Part shown: positions 11,501 through 25,720 of the stretch, one piece after another
Layout: each line of letters begins with the position of its first letter
How positions within the stretch are numbered: the stretch's first letter is position 1
NCBI GenBank assembly: GCA_947650365.1
Contig: CANTAL010000148.1
Span: forward strand, 1 to 64,000
Direction: 5' to 3'
DNA from: Chamaelirium japonicum
Taxonomy: Eukaryota > Streptophyta > Magnoliopsida > Liliales > Melanthiaceae
Length of the DNA stretch: 64,000 bases
Made by a program: the position numbers and the translations under genes
Notes under the pieces: model-generated
What the model was told of the DNA's origin: nothing
Database searches by the model: none
Seen by the model: only the letters and a program-made list of their open reading frames with translations

Positions 11501-14155
11501 GAATGTATCCATTCTAATTCATTCGTACGATCCATTCTAATTCATTCGCACGATCCATTCAAATTCATTCACACGATCCATTCTAATTCATTCGTACGAT
11601 CCATTCTAATTCATTCATACGAACTATTCTAATTCATTCGCACGAATGTATCCATTATAATTCATTCGTTTGATCCATTCTAATTCATTCGCATAAATAT
11701 ATCCATTCTAATTCAATCGTACGATCCATTCTAATTCATTCAGACGATCCATTCTAATTCATTAGCACAAATGTATCCATTCTAATTCATTCGTACAATC
11801 GATTCTAATTCATTCGAATGATACATTCTAATTCATTCGTACGATCCATTCTAACTCATTTGTACGATCCATTCTAATTTATTTGCACGAATGTATCCAT
11901 TCTAATTTATTCGTACGATCCATTCTAATTCATTTGCATGAATGTAACCATTCTAATTCATTCGTACGATCCATTCAAATTCATTCGCAAGAATGTATCC
12001 ATTCTAATTCATTCGCACGATCAATTCTAATTCATTCGTATGATCCATTCTAATTCATTCGCACGAATATATCCATTCTAATTCATTCGCACGATCCATT
12101 CTAATTCATTTGTATGATCCATTCTAATTCATTCCTACGATCTATTCTAATTCATTCGCTCGAATGTATCCATTCTAATTCATTCGTACAATCCATTCTA
12201 ATTCATTCGCACGATCCATTCTAATTCATTCGTATGATCCATTCTAATTCATTCCTACAATCTATTCTAATTCATTCGCTCGAATGTATCCATTCTAATT
12301 CATTCGTTCGATCCATTCTAATTCATTCGTACGATCTATTCAAATTCATTCGCATGATCCATTCTAATTCATTCGTACGATCCATTCTAATTCATTCTCA
12401 CGAATATATCCTTTCTAATTCATTTGTATGATTCATTCAAATTCTTTCGTATGATCCATTCTAATCCATTCGTACGATCTATTCTAATCTAATAGTACGA
12501 TCCATTCTAATTCATTCGCACAATCCATTCTAATTCATTCGTACGAATGTATCCATTCTAATTCATTCGCACGATCCATTCTAATTCATTCGCACAAATA
12601 TATCCATTCTAATTCATTCGTACGATCCATTCTAATGCATTCGTACGATTCATTCTAATTCATTCGCACGATCCATTCTAATACATTCGTACGATCCATT
12701 CTTATTCATTCATACGATCCATTCTAATTTATTCGTATGATCCATTCTAATTCATTACTATGATCCATTTTAATCCATTCGTACGATCCATTCTAATTCA
12801 TTCGCACGAATATATCCATTCTAATTCATTCGTACGATCCATTCTAATTCATTCGTATGATCCATTCTAATTCATTCGCACGAATGTATCCATTCTAATT
12901 CATTTGCACGATCCATTCTAATTCATTCCTATGATCCATTCTAATTCATTCGTACAATCCATTCTAATTCATTCGCTCGAATGTATCTATTCTAATTTAT
13001 TCGTACGATCCATTCTAATTTGTTCATACGATCCATTCTGATTCGTTCGTACGATCCAATCTAATTCGTTCGTACGATCCATTCTAATTCATTCGTATGA
13101 TCCATTCTAATTCATTCCTACGATCTATTCTAATTCATTTGCTCGAATGTATCCATTCTAATTCATTCGTTCGATCCATTCTAATTCATTCATACTATCC
13201 ATTCAAATTCATTCACATGATCCATTCTAATTCATTCGTACGATCCATTCTAATTCATTCTCACGAATGTAACCTTTCTAATTCATTTGTATGATCCATT
13301 CTAATTCATTCGTACGATCCATTCTAATCCATTTGTACGATCCATTCTAATTCATTCGTACGATCCATTCTAATTCATTCTCACAAAGGTAACCTTTCTA
13401 ATTCATTTGTACGATCCATTCTAATTCATTCGTACGATCCATTGTAATCCATTCGTACGATCCATTCTAATCCATTCGTATGATCCATTCTAATTCATTC
13501 GCACGAATGTAACCATTCTAATTTATTCATACGATCCATTCTAATTCATTCCTATGATCCATTCTAATTTATTCGCACGAATGTATCCATTCTAATTCAT
13601 TTGCTCGATCCATTCTAATTCATTCCTATGATCCATTGTAATTCATTCGTATGATCCATTCTAATTCATTCGCTCGAATGTATCCATTCTAGTTCATTTG
13701 TACGATCCATTGTAATTCATTCATACAATCCTTTCAGATTCATTCGCACAAATGTATCCATTCAAATTCATTCGTACGATCCATTCTAATTAATTCGCAC
13801 GATCCATTCTAATTCAGTCGTATGAATGTATCCATTTTAATTCATTCGTACGATATATTCTAATTCATTCGTACGATCTAATTCATTCGTACGATCCATT
13901 CTAATTCATTCGTACGATCGATTCTAATTCATTCGCACGATCCATTCTAATTCATTCATACGATCCATTTTAATTCATTCGTATGATCCATTCTAATTTA
14001 TTCGTTCAAATATATCCATTCTAATTCATTTGTACGATCCATTCTAATTCATTGGCACGATCCATTCTAATTCATTCGTACGATCCATTCTAATTCATTC
14101 GTAGGATCAATTCTAATTCATTCGTACAATCCATTCTAATTCAGTCGTATGAATG
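8564..14155 (-). repeat. Satellite block 6, - orientation, 5.6 kb
   Basis: A long reverse-oriented block with many runs of TAATCCATTCG units (for example 10,343-10,430) and a local run of TAATTCGTTCG units at about 11,060-11,235. It ends with CAGTCGTATGAATGTATCA, the left boundary of the 50-base cassette. It is homologous to 45,417-50,911. Confidence 0.93.
11056..11245 (-). repeat. Local expansion of the GTTCG core variant with a TTCG microsatellite
   Basis: About seven consecutive units carry TAATTCGTTCG in place of TAATTCATTCG. At 11196-11211 the core is replaced by four tandem TTCG tetramers. The right-hand duplicate (about 47,880-48,075, tetramers at 48039-48054) has the same structure with fewer variant units, whereas the related stretch near 20,000 has only one. 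Confidence 0.88.
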
Positions 14156-14205
14156 TATCATACGAATGAATTAGAATGGATCATACGAATGAATTAAAAT
14201 GGATC
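14156..14205 (+). repeat. 50-base inverted cassette, copy 1
   Basis: Two forward units inside reverse-oriented sequence. The left edge is the hairpin TCGTATGA / ATGTA / TCATACGA (14145-14165). The right edge is AATGGA / TCGC / TCCATT (14198-14213). The cassette continues into a distinctive ATTCTTATTCATCGCA. Unlike copies 3 to 5, its second unit has the ATCATACG linker rather than ATCATGCG. Confidence 0.92.
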
Positions 14206-14500
14206 GCTCCATTCTTATTCATCGCATAAATGCATCCATTCTAATTTATTCGTATGATCCATTCAAATTCAATCGTATGATCCATTCTAATTCATTCGCA
14301 CAAATATATCCATTTTAATTCATTCGTACGATCCATTCTAAATTATTCATACGATCCATTCTAATTCATTCGCACGATCCATTCTAATTCATTCGTACGA
14401 TCCATTCTAATTCATTCGCATGAATATATCTATTCTAATTCATTCGTATGATCCATTCTAATTCATTCGTACGATCCATTCTAATTCATTCGCACGAATG
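14206..14500 (-). repeat. Satellite block 8, - orientation, 0.3 kb
   Basis: A reverse-oriented spacer between the 50-base cassette and the 20-base-arm hairpin. It holds the AAATTCAATCGTATG and ATTCGCACAAATATATCC variants, which recur in the same order after the cassette at 23,258, 50,962 and 57,032. Confidence 0.92.
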
Positions 14501-14527
14501 TATCATACGAATGAATTAGAATGGATC
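14473..14527. repeat. Hairpin at switch, 20-base arms and 15-base spacer, copy 1
   Basis: GATCCATTCTAATTCATTCG (14473-14492), a 15-base spacer, and its exact reverse complement at 14508-14527. Pairing stops at 14472/14528. Confidence 0.93.
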
Positions 14528-15161
14528 ATGCGAATGAATTAAAATGGATCGTACAAATGAATTAGAATGGATCGTCCGAATGAATTAGAATGGATCGTAC
14601 GAACGAATTAGAATGGATCGTACGAACGAATTAGAATGGATTGTATAAACAAATTAGAATGGATCGTACGAATGAATTAGAATGGATACATTCGAGCGAA
14701 TGAATTAGAATGGATCGTACGAATGAATTAGAATAGATCATAGGAATGAATTAGAATGGATCGTGCAAATGAATTAGAATGGATACATTCGTGCGAATGA
14801 ATTAGAATGGATCATACGAATGAATCGTACGAATGAATCGTACGAATGAATTAGAATGGATCGTACGAATGAATCGTACGAATGGATCATACGAATGAAT
14901 TAGAATGAATCGTACGAATGAATTAGAATGGATCGTACGAATGAATTAGAATGGATATATTTGTACGAATAAATTAGAATGGATTGTACGAATGAATTAG
15001 AATGGATATATTCTTGTGAATAAATTAGAATGGATCGTATATTCGTGCAAATAAATTAGAATGGATCATACGAATGAATTAGAATGGTTAGTGCGAATGA
15101 ATTAGAATGAATTGTACGAATGCATTAGAATGGATCGTACGAATTAATTAGAATGAATCGT
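14501..15161 (+). repeat. Satellite block 9, + orientation
   Basis: Only 0.66 kb, against 1.7 to 3.7 kb for the corresponding + blocks elsewhere. Around 14,810-14,890 several units lack the core (GAATGAATCGTAC repeated), which marks where similarity to 51,257 onwards ends. It closes at CGTACG at 15159-15164. Confidence 0.92.
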
Positions 15162-15819
15162 ACGATCCATTCTAATTCATTCGTCCGATCCATTCTAATT
15201 CATTCGAACGAATGTATCCATTCTAATTCATTCGCACGAATGTATCCATTCTAATTCATTCGTACAATCTATTCTAATTCATTCGCACGATCCATTCTAA
15301 TTCATTCCTATGATCCATTCTAATTCATTCCTACGATCTATTCTAATTCATTCACTCGAATGTATCCATTCTAATTCATTCGTTCGATCCATTCTAATTT
15401 ATTCGTACGATCCATTCAAATTCATTCGCATGATCCATTCTAATTCATTCGTACGATCCATTCTAATTCATTCTCACGAATGTAACCTTTCAAATTTATT
15501 TATATAATCCATTCTAATTCATTCGTACGATCCATTCTAATCCATTCGTACGATCCATTCCAATCCATTCGTACGATCCATTCTAATTCATTCGTATGAT
15601 CCATTCTATTCGTTCATACGATCCATTCTAATTCATTCTCACGACTGTAACCTTTCTAATTCATTTGTACGATCCATTCTAATTCATTCGTACGATCCAT
15701 TCTAATTCATTCTCACGACTGTAACCTTTCTAATTCATTTGTACGATCCATTCTAATTCATTCTAATCCATTCATACGATCTATTCTTATTCATTAGCAC
15801 GAATGTAACCATCCTAATT

Positions 15820-17582
15820 CATTCGTACGATCCATTCTAATTCATTCCTACGATCTATTCTAATTCATTCGCACGAATGTATCCATTCTAATTCATTTGC
15901 ATGATCCATTCTAATTCATTCCTATGACCCATTCTAATTCATTCGTATGATCCATTCTAATTCATTCGCTCGAATGTATCCATTCTAATTCATTCGTACG
16001 ATCCATTCTAATTCGTTCATATGATCCATTCTAATTCGTTCGTATGATCCATTCTAATTCATTTGCACGATCCATTCTAATTCATTCGCACGATCCATTC
16101 TAATTCATTCTCACGAATGTAACCTTTCTAATTCATTTGTATGATCCATTCTAATTCATTCGTACGATCCATTCTTATCCATTCGTACGATCCATTCTAA
16201 TTTATTTGCACGATCCATTCAAATTCATTCCTATGATCCATTCTAATTCATTCGTATGATCCATTCTAATTCATTCGCTCGAATGTATCCATTCTAATTC
16301 ATTCGTACGATCCATTCTAATTCATTCGTACGATCCATTCTAATTCATTCTCACGAATATATCCCTTCTAATTCATTTGTATGTATCCATTCTAATTCAT
16401 TCGTACGATCCATTCTAATTCATTCGCACGATCCATTCTAATTCATTCGTACGATCCATTCTAATTCATTCGCACGATCCATTGTAATTCATTCGTACGA
16501 TCCATTCAAATTCATTCGCACGAATCTATCCATTCTAATGCATTCGTACGATTCATTCTAATTCATTCGCACGATCCATTCTAATTCATTCGTACGATCC
16601 ATTCTAATTCATTCCTACGATCTATTCTAATTCATTCGCTCGAATGTATCCATTCTAATTAATTCGTTCGATCCATTCTAATTCATTCGTACGATCCATT
16701 CAAATTCATTCGCATGATCCATTCTAATTCATTCGTACGATCCATTCTAATTCATTCGTACGATCCATTCTAATTCATTCGTACGATCTAATTCATTCGT
16801 ACGATCCATTCTAATTCATTCGTACGATCGATTCTAATTCATTTGCACGATCCATTCTAATTTATTCGTACGATCCATTCTAATTCATTCGTATGATCCA
16901 TTCTAATTTATTCGTTCAAATATATCCATTCTAATTCATTCGTACGATCTATTCTAATTCATTCGCACGATCCATTCTAATTCGTTCGCACGAATGTATC
17001 CATTCTAATTCATTTGCACGATCCATTCTAATTCATTCCTATGATCCATTCTAATTCATTCGTACGATCCATTCTAATTCATTCGCTCAAATGTGTCCAT
17101 TCTAAATCATTCATACGATCCATTCTAATTCGTTCATACGATCCATTCTAATTCGTTCGTACGATCCATTCTAATTCGTTTGTACGATCCATTCTAATTC
17201 ATTCGTATGATCCATTCTAATTCATTCCTACGATCTATTCTAATTCATTCGCTCGAATGTATCCATTCTAATTCATTCGTTCGATCCATTCTAATTCATT
17301 TGTACGATCCATTCAAATTCATTCGCATGATCCATTCTAATTCTTTCGTACGATCCATTCTAATTCATTCTCATGAATATAACCTATCTAATTCATTTGT
17401 ATGATCCATTCTAATTCATTCGTACGATCCATTCTAATCAATTCGTACGATCCATTCTAATCCATTCGTACGATCCATTCTAATCCATTCGTACGATCCT
17501 TTCTAATTCATTCGTACGATCCATTCTAATTCATTCTCACAAATATAACCTTTCTAATTCATTTGTATGATCCATTCTAATT
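15820..17582 (-). repeat. 1,763-base tandem duplicate, copy 1
   Basis: The rare variant CCTATGACCC starts at 15921 and again at 17684. ATATCCCTTCTAATTC starts at 16359 and again at 18122. Both pairs are 1,763 bases apart. The outer boundaries are approximate because both copies sit in similar sequence. Confidence 0.85.
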
Positions 17583-19345
17583 CATTCGTACGATCCATTC
17601 TAATTCATTCCTACGATCTATTCTAATTCATTCGCACGAATGTATCCATTCTAATTCATTTGCATGATCCATTCTAATTCATTCCTATGACCCATTCTAA
17701 TTCATTCGTATGATCCATTCTAATTCATTCGCTCGAATGTATCCATTCTAATTCATTCGTACGATCCATTCTAATTCGTTCATATGATCCATTCTAATTC
17801 ATTCGTATGATCCATTCTAATTCATTTGCACGATCCATTCTAATTCATTCGCACGATCCATTCTAATTCATTCTCACGAATATAACCTTTCTAATTCATT
17901 TGTATGATCCATTCTAATTCATTCGTACGATCCATTCTTATCCATTCGTACGATCCATTCTAATTTATTTGCACGATCCATTCAAATTCATTCCTATGAT
18001 CCATTCTAATTCATTCGTATGATCCATTCTAATTCATTCGCTCGAATGTATCCATTCTAATTCATTCGTACGATCCATTCTAATTCATTCGTACGATCCA
18101 TTCTAATTCATTCTCACGAATATATCCCTTCTAATTCATTTGTATATATCCATTCTAATTCATTCGTACGATCCATTCTAATTCATTCGCACGATCCATT
18201 CTAATTCATTCGTACGATCCATTCTAATTCATTCGCACGATCCATTCTAATTCATTCGTACGATCCATTCTAATTCATTCGCACGAATCTATCCATTCTA
18301 ATGCATTCGTACGATTCATTCTAATTCATTCGCACGATCCATTCTAATTCATTCGTACGATCCATTATAATTCATTCCTACGATCTATTCTAATTCATTC
18401 GCTCGAATGTATCCATTCTAATTAATTCGTTCGATCCATTCTAATTCATTCGTACGATCCATTCAAATTCATTCGCATGATCCATTCTAATTCATTCGTA
18501 CGATCCATTCTAATTCATTCGTACGATCCATTCTAATTCATTCGTACGATCTAATTCATTCGTACGATCCATTCTAATTCATTCGTACGATCGATTCTAA
18601 TTCATTTGCACGATCCATTCTAATTTATTCGTACGATCCATTCTAATTCATTCGTATGATCCATTCTAATTTATTCGTTCAAATATATCCATTCTAATTC
18701 ATTCGTACGATCTATTCTAATTCATTCGCACGATCCATTCTAATTCGTTCGCACGAATGTATCCATTCTAATTCATTTGCACGATCCATTCTAATTCATT
18801 CCTATGATCCATTCTAATTCATTCGTACGATCCATTCTAATTCATTCGCTCGAATGTGTCCATTCTAAATCATTCATACGATCCATTCTAATTCGTTCAT
18901 ACGATCCATTCTAATTCGTTCGTACGATCCATTCTAATTCGTTTGTACGATCCATTCTAATTCATTCGTATGATCCATTCTAATTCATTCCTACGATCTA
19001 TTCTAATTCATTCGCTCGAATGTATCCATTCTAATTCATTCGTTCGATCCATTCTAATTCATTTGTACGATCCATTCAAATTCATTCGCATGATCCATTC
19101 TAATTCTTTCGTACGATCCATTCTAATTCATTCTCATGAATGTAACCTATCTAATTCATTTGTATGATCCATTCTAATTCATTCGTACGATCCATTCTAA
19201 TCAATTCGTACGATCCATTCTAATCCATTCGTACGATCCATTCTAATCCATTCGTACGATCCTTTCTAATTCATTCGTACGATCCATTCTAATTCATTCT
19301 CACAAATATAACCTTTCTAATTCATTTGTATGATCCATTCTAATC
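17583..19345 (-). repeat. 1,763-base tandem duplicate, copy 2
   Basis: Aligns with copy 1 at a constant offset of 1,763 through all the markers I checked, with only scattered single-base differences (for example ATGTATCC near 16,381 against ATATATCC near 18,144). The near-identity points to a recent event. The right boundary is approximate. Confidence 0.85.
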
Positions 19346-22300
19346 CATTCGTACGATCCATTCTAATTCATTCGCACGAATGTAACCATTCTAATTCATT
19401 CGTACGATCCATTCTAATTCATTCCTATGATCCATTCTAATTCATTCGCACGAATGTATCCATTCTAATTCATTTGGACGATCCAATCTAATTCATTCCT
19501 ATGATCCATTCTAATTCATTCGTACGATCCATTCTAATTCATTCTCACGAATGTAACCTTTCTAATTCATTTGTATGATCCATTCTAATTCATTCGTACG
19601 ATCCATTCTAATCCATTCATACAATCCATTCTAATCCATTCGTACGATCCATTCTAATTCATTCTCACAAGTGTAACCTTTCTAATTCATTTGTACGATC
19701 CATTCTAATTCATTCGTACGATCCATTCTAATCCATTCGTACGATCCATTCTAATTCATTCCTACGATCCATTCTAATTCATTCGCACGAATGTATCTAT
19801 TCTAATTCATTTGCACGATCCATTCTAATTCATTCCTATGATCCATTCTAATTCATTCGTACGATCCATTCTAATTCATTCGTACGATCCATTCTAATTC
19901 ATTCGTACGATCCATTCTAATTCATTCGCATGATCCATTCGTACGATCCATTCTAATCCATTCGTACGATCCATTCTAATTCATTCATACTATCCATTCT
20001 AATTCGTTCGTACGATCCATTCTAATTCATTCGTACGATCCATTCTAATTCATTCGCACGATCCATTCTAATTCATTTGTACGATCCATTCTATTTCATT
20101 CGTACGATCCATTCTAATTCATTCGTATGATCCATTCTAACTCATTCGCACAAATGTATCCATTCTAATTCATTCGTACGATCCATTCTAATTCATTCGC
20201 ACGATCCATTCTAATTCATTCGTACGATTCATTCTAATTCATTCGTACGATCCATTCTAATTCATTCGCACAAATGTATCCATTCTAATTCATTCGTATA
20301 ATCCATTCTAATCCATTCGTACGATCCATTCTAATCCATTCGTACAATCCATTCTAATTCATTCGTATGAATGTATCCATTCTAATTTATTCGTATGATC
20401 CATTCTAATTCATTCGTACAATCCATTCTAATTCATTCGTATGAATGTATCCATTCTAATTCATTCGTACGATCCATTCCAATTCATTCGCACGATCCAT
20501 TCAAATTCATTCGCACGATCCATTCTAATTCATTCGTACGATCCATTCTAAGTCATTCATACGATCAATTCTAATTCATTCGTACGATCCATTCTAATCC
20601 ATTCGTACAATCCATTCTAATTCATTCGTATGAATGTATCCATTCTAATCCATTCGTACGATCCATTCTAATCCATTCGTACAATCCATTCTAATTCATT
20701 CGTATCAATGTATCCATTCTAATTCATTCGTACGATCCATTCTAATTCATTCGCACGATTCATTCAAATTCATTCGCACGATCCATTCTAATTCATTCGT
20801 ATGATCCATTCTAATTCATTCATACGATCAATTCTAATTCATTCGTACGATTGTATCCATTCTAATTCATTCGTTCGATCCATTCTAATTCATTCGCATA
20901 AATATATCCATTCTAATTCATTTGTACGATCCATTCTAATTCATTCACACAAGCCATTCTAATTCATTTGCACAAATGTATCCATTCTAATTCATTCGTA
21001 CAATCCATTCTAATTCATTAGCATGTTACATTCTAATTCATTCGTATGATCCATTCTAATTCATTTGTACGATCCATTCTAATTTATTCGCACGAATGTA
21101 TCCATTCTAATTTATTCGTACAATCCATTCTAATTCATTTGCACGAATGTAACCATTCTAATTCATTCGTACGATCCATTCGTACGATCCATTCAAATTC
21201 ATTCGCAAGAATGTATCCATTCTAATTCATTCGCACGATCAATTCTAATTCATTCGTATGATCCATTCTAATTCATTCGCACGAATGTATCCATTCTAAT
21301 TCATTCGTACAATCCATTCTAATTCATTCGCACAATTCATTCTAATTCATTCGTATGATCCATTCTAATTCATTCCTACGATCTATTCTAATTCATTCGC
21401 TCGAATGTATCCATTCTAATTCATTCGTACAATCCATTCTAATTCATTCGCACGATCCATTCTAATTCATTCGTATGATCCATTCTAATTCATTCCTACG
21501 ATCTATTCTAATTCATTCGCTCGAATGTATCCATTCTAATTCATTCGTTCGATCCATTCTAATTCATTCGTACGATCCATTCTAATTCATTCACATGATC
21601 CATTCTAATTCATTCGTACGATCCATTCTAATTCATTCTCACGAATGTAACCTTTCTAATTCATTTGTATGATTCATTCTAATTCTTTCGTACGATCCAT
21701 TCTAATCCATTCGTACGATCCATTCTAATCTATTCGTACGATCCATTCTAATTCATTCGCACAATCCATTCTAATTCATTCGCACGAATGTATCCATTCT
21801 AATTCATTCGCACGATCCATTCTAATTCATTTGCACAAATATATCCATTCTAATTCATTCGCACAAATATATCCATTCTAATTCATTTGTACGATCCATT
21901 CTAATGCATTCGTACGATTCATTCTAATTCATTCACACGATCCATTCTAATTCATTCGTACGATCCATTCTTATTCATTCATACGATCCATTCTAATTTA
22001 TTCGTATGATCCATTCTAATTCATTCCTATGATCCATTCTAATCCATTCGTACGATCCATTCTAATTCTTTCGCACGAATGTATCCATTCTAATTCATTT
22101 GCACGATCCATTCTAATTCATTCCTATGATCCATTCTAATTCATTCGTACGATCTATTCTAATTCATTCGCTCGAATGCATCTATTCTAATTCATTCGTA
22201 CGATCCATTCTAATTCGTTCATACGATCCATTCTAATTCGTTCGTGTGATCCATTCTAATTCATTCGTACGAACCATTCTAATTCATTCGTATGATCCAT

Positions 22301-23207
22301 TCTAATTCATTCCTACGATCTATTCTAATTCATTCGCTCGAATGTATCCATTCTAATTCATTCGTTTGATCCATTCTAATTCATTCGTACTATCCATTCA
22401 AATTCATTCGCATGATCCATTCTAATTCATTCGTACGATCCATTCTAATTCATTCTCACGAATATAACCTTTCTAATTCATTTGTACGATCCATTCTAAT
22501 TCATTCGTACGATCCATTCTAATCCATTCGTACGATCCATTCTAATCCATTCGTACGATCCATTCTAATTCATTCGCACGAATGTAACCATTCTAATTCA
22601 TTCGTATGATCCATTCTAATTCATTCCTATGATCCATTCTAATTCATTCGCACGAATGTATCCATTCTAATTCATTTGCTCGATCCATTCTAATTCATTC
22701 CTATGATCCATTGTAATTCATTCGTACGATCCATTCTAATTCATTCGCTCGAATGTATCCATTCTAGTTCATTAGTACGATCGATTGTAATTCATTCATA
22801 CAATCCATTCAGATTCATTCGCACAAATGTATCTATTAAAATTCATTCGTACGATCCATTCTAATTAATTCGCACGATCCATTCTAATTCAGTCGTATGA
22901 ATATATCCATTTTAATTCATTCGTACGATCTATTCTAATTCATTCGTACGATCTAATTCATTCGTACGATCCATTCTAATTCATTCGTACGATCGATTCT
23001 AATTCATTCGCACGATCCATTCTAATTCATTCATTCGATCCATTTTAATTCATTCGTATGATCCATTCTAATTTATTCGTTCAAATATATCCATTTTAAT
23101 TCATTCGTACGATCCATTCTAATTCATTCGCACGATCCATTCTAATTCATTCGTACGATCCATTCTAATTCATTTGTACAATCCATTCTAATTCAGTCGT
23201 ATGAATG

Positions 23208-23257
23208 TATCATATGAATGAATTAGAATGGATCATGCGAATGAATTAAAATGGATC
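23208..23257 (+). repeat. 50-base inverted cassette, copy 2
   Basis: Same structure as the cassette at 14156, with TCATATGA in place of TCATACGA at its left edge (a C to T change at a CpG) and ATCATGCG in its second unit. The right edge is AATGGATCGCTCCATT at 23250-23265. Confidence 0.92.
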
Positions 23258-23597
23258 GCTCCATTCTTATTCATCGCACAAATGCATCCATTCTAATTTA
23301 TTCGTACGATCCATTCAAATTCAATCGTATGATCCATTCTAATTCATTCGCACAAATATATCCATTTTAATTCATTCGTACGATCCATTCTAATTTATTC
23401 ATACGATCCATTCTAATTCATTCGCACGATCCATTCTAATTCATTCGTACGATCCATTCTAATTCATTTGCATGAATATATCTATTCTAATTCATTCGTA
23501 TGATCCATTCTAATTTATTCGCACGATCTATTCTAATTCATTCGTACGATCCATTCTAATTCATTCGTACGATCCATTCTAATTCATTCGCACGAAT
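23258..23597 (-). repeat. Satellite block 12, - orientation, 0.34 kb
   Basis: A reverse-oriented spacer between the cassette and the hairpin at 23571-23625. It has about two more units than block 8. Confidence 0.91.
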
Positions 23598-23625
23598 GGA
23601 TCATACGAATGAATTAGAATGGATC
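23571..23625. repeat. Hairpin at switch, 20-base arms and 15-base spacer, copy 2
   Basis: Arms at 23571-23590 and 23606-23625 are exact reverse complements. The spacer differs from copy 1 by one base (GAATGG for GAATGT). Confidence 0.93.
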
Positions 23626-25374
23626 ATGCGAATGAATTAAAATGGATCGTACAAATGAATTAGAATGGATCGTGCGAATGAATTAGAATGGATCGTACGA
23701 ACGAATTAGAATGTATCGTACGAACGAATTAGAATGGATCGTATGAACGAATTAGAATGGATCGTACGAATGAATTATAATGGATACATTCAAGCGAATG
23801 AATTAGAATGGATCGTACGAATGAATTAGAATGGATCATAGGAATGAATTAGAATGGATCGTGCAAATGAATTAGAATGGATACATTCGTGCGAATGAAT
23901 TAGACTGCATTGTACGAATGAATTAGAATGGATCATACGAATGGATTAGAATAGATCGTACGAATTAATTAGAATGGATCGTACGAATAAATTAGAATGG
24001 ATACATTCGAGCGAATGAATTAGAATAGATCGTACGAATGAATTAGAATGGATCATAGGAATGAATTAGAATGGATCGTGCAAATGAATTAGAATGGATA
24101 CATTCGTGCGAATGAATTAGAATGGATCGTAGGAATGAATTAGAATGGATCGTACGAATGAATTAGAATGGTTATATTTGTGAGAATGAATTAGAATGGA
24201 TAGTACGAATGAATTAGAATGGATCGTACGAATGGATTAGAATGGATCGTACGAATGAATTAGAATGGATCGTACGAATGCATTAGAATGGATACATTCG
24301 TGCGAATGAATTAGAATGGATCGTACGAATGAATTAGAATGGATCGTGCGAATGAATTAGAATGGATCGTACGAATGAATTAGAATGGATATATTTGTGC
24401 GAATGAATTAGAATGGATCGTACGAATGAATTAGAATGGATCGTACGAATGAATTAGAATGGATCGTACGAATGAATTAGAATGGATCATACAAATGAAT
24501 TTGAATGGATACATTTGTGCGATGAATAAGAATAGAGCATACGAATGAATTAGAATGGAGCGTACGAATCACCTAGAATTGATACATTCATGCGAATGAA
24601 TTAGAATGGATTGCACGAATGAATAAGAATGGATACATTCGTGCGAATGAATTAGAATGGATCGTACGAATAAATTAGAACGGATCATGCGAATGAATTA
24701 GAATGAATCGTACGAATGAATTAGAATAGATCGTTCGAATAAATTAGAATGGATCATACGAATGAATTAGAATAGATATATTCATGCGAATGAATTAGAA
24801 TGGATCGTATGAATGAATTAGAATGGATCGTGCGAATGAATTAGAATGGATCGTATGAATAAATTAGAATGGATCGTACGAATGAATTAAAATGGATACA
24901 TTTGTGCGAATTAGAAAGGATCGTACGAATGGATTAGAATTAGATCGTACGAATGAATTAGAATGGATCGTACGAATGAATTAGAATGAATCATACGAAT
25001 GCATTAGAATGGATCGTACGAATGGATTAGAATGGATCGTACGAATGAATTAGAATGGAACATACAAATGAATTAGAAAGGTTACATTCGTGAGAATGAA
25101 TTAGAATGGATCGTACGAATGAATTAGAATGGATCATGTAAATGAATTTGAATGGATCGTACGAATGAATAAGAATGGATCGTACGAATGAATTAGAATG
25201 GATACATTCAAGCGAATGAATTAGAATAGATCGTAGGAATGAATTAGAATGGATCATACGAATGAATTAGAATGGATTGTGATGAATTAGAATGGATTGT
25301 ACGAATGAGTTAGAATGGATACATTCGTGCGAATGAATTAGAATGGATCGGACGAATGAATTAGAATGGATCGT
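23598..25374 (+). repeat. Satellite block 13, + orientation
   Basis: Forward units that include the diagnostic GATGAATAAGAATAGAGCATACG near 24,520 (written in full only in part because of its length) and a unit shortened by 4 bases, GCGAATTAGAAAGG, near 24,907. The block ends at CGTACG at 25372-25377. Confidence 0.91.
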
Positions 25375-25720
25375 ACGATTCATTCTAATTCATTCGTACG
25401 ATCCATTCTAATGCATTCGTACGATTCATTCTAATTCATTCGCACGATCCATTCTAATTCATTCGTACGATCCATTCTTATTCATTCATACGATCAATTC
25501 TAATTCGTTCGCACAATCCATTCTAATTCATTCGTACGATCCATTCTAATTCATTCGTAGGATCCATTCTAATTCATTCGCACGAATGTATCCATTCTAA
25601 TTCATTCGTACAATCCATTCTAATTCATTCGTACGATCCATTCTAATTCATTCGTATGATCCATTCTAATTCATTCCTACGATCTATTCTAATTCATTCG
25701 CTCGAATGTAACCGTTCTAA
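25375..25720 (-). repeat. Satellite block 14, short inverted block
   Basis: 346 reverse-oriented bases. It opens at CGTACG and closes at the 12-base palindrome TTCTAATTAGAA (25715-25726). Counterparts are 59,224-59,565 (342 bases) and a 157-base deletion form at 32,148-32,304. Confidence 0.92.

Larger units (their letters stand above)
1..14812. repeat. Large multi-block duplicate, left copy
   Basis: Position 1 corresponds to 32,907. The strand switches at 3157, 3374, 5322, 6971, 8564, 14,155, 14,205 and 14,500 all recur in the same order and with the same spacer sequences in the right copy. The offset grows from 32,906 at the start to 36,756 at the cassette, mainly because of the extra 2,122-base copies on the right. 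The similarity I could follow ends near 14,812. Confidence 0.88.
15162..23207 (-). repeat. Satellite block 10, - orientation, 8 kb, the longest block
   Basis: A continuous reverse-oriented run that contains the 1,763-base tandem duplication at about 15,820-19,345. Its right part (about 21,350 onwards) follows the same order of variants as 12,100-14,155, so the block looks like a fusion of related higher-order segments. Confidence 0.92.

Noticed and set aside
14145..14527. Terminal inverted repeats of a small transposon (the cassette and hairpin)
   Set aside because: The inside is ordinary satellite units, the inverted arms are the unit itself, and I see no target duplication or transposase-like sequence.
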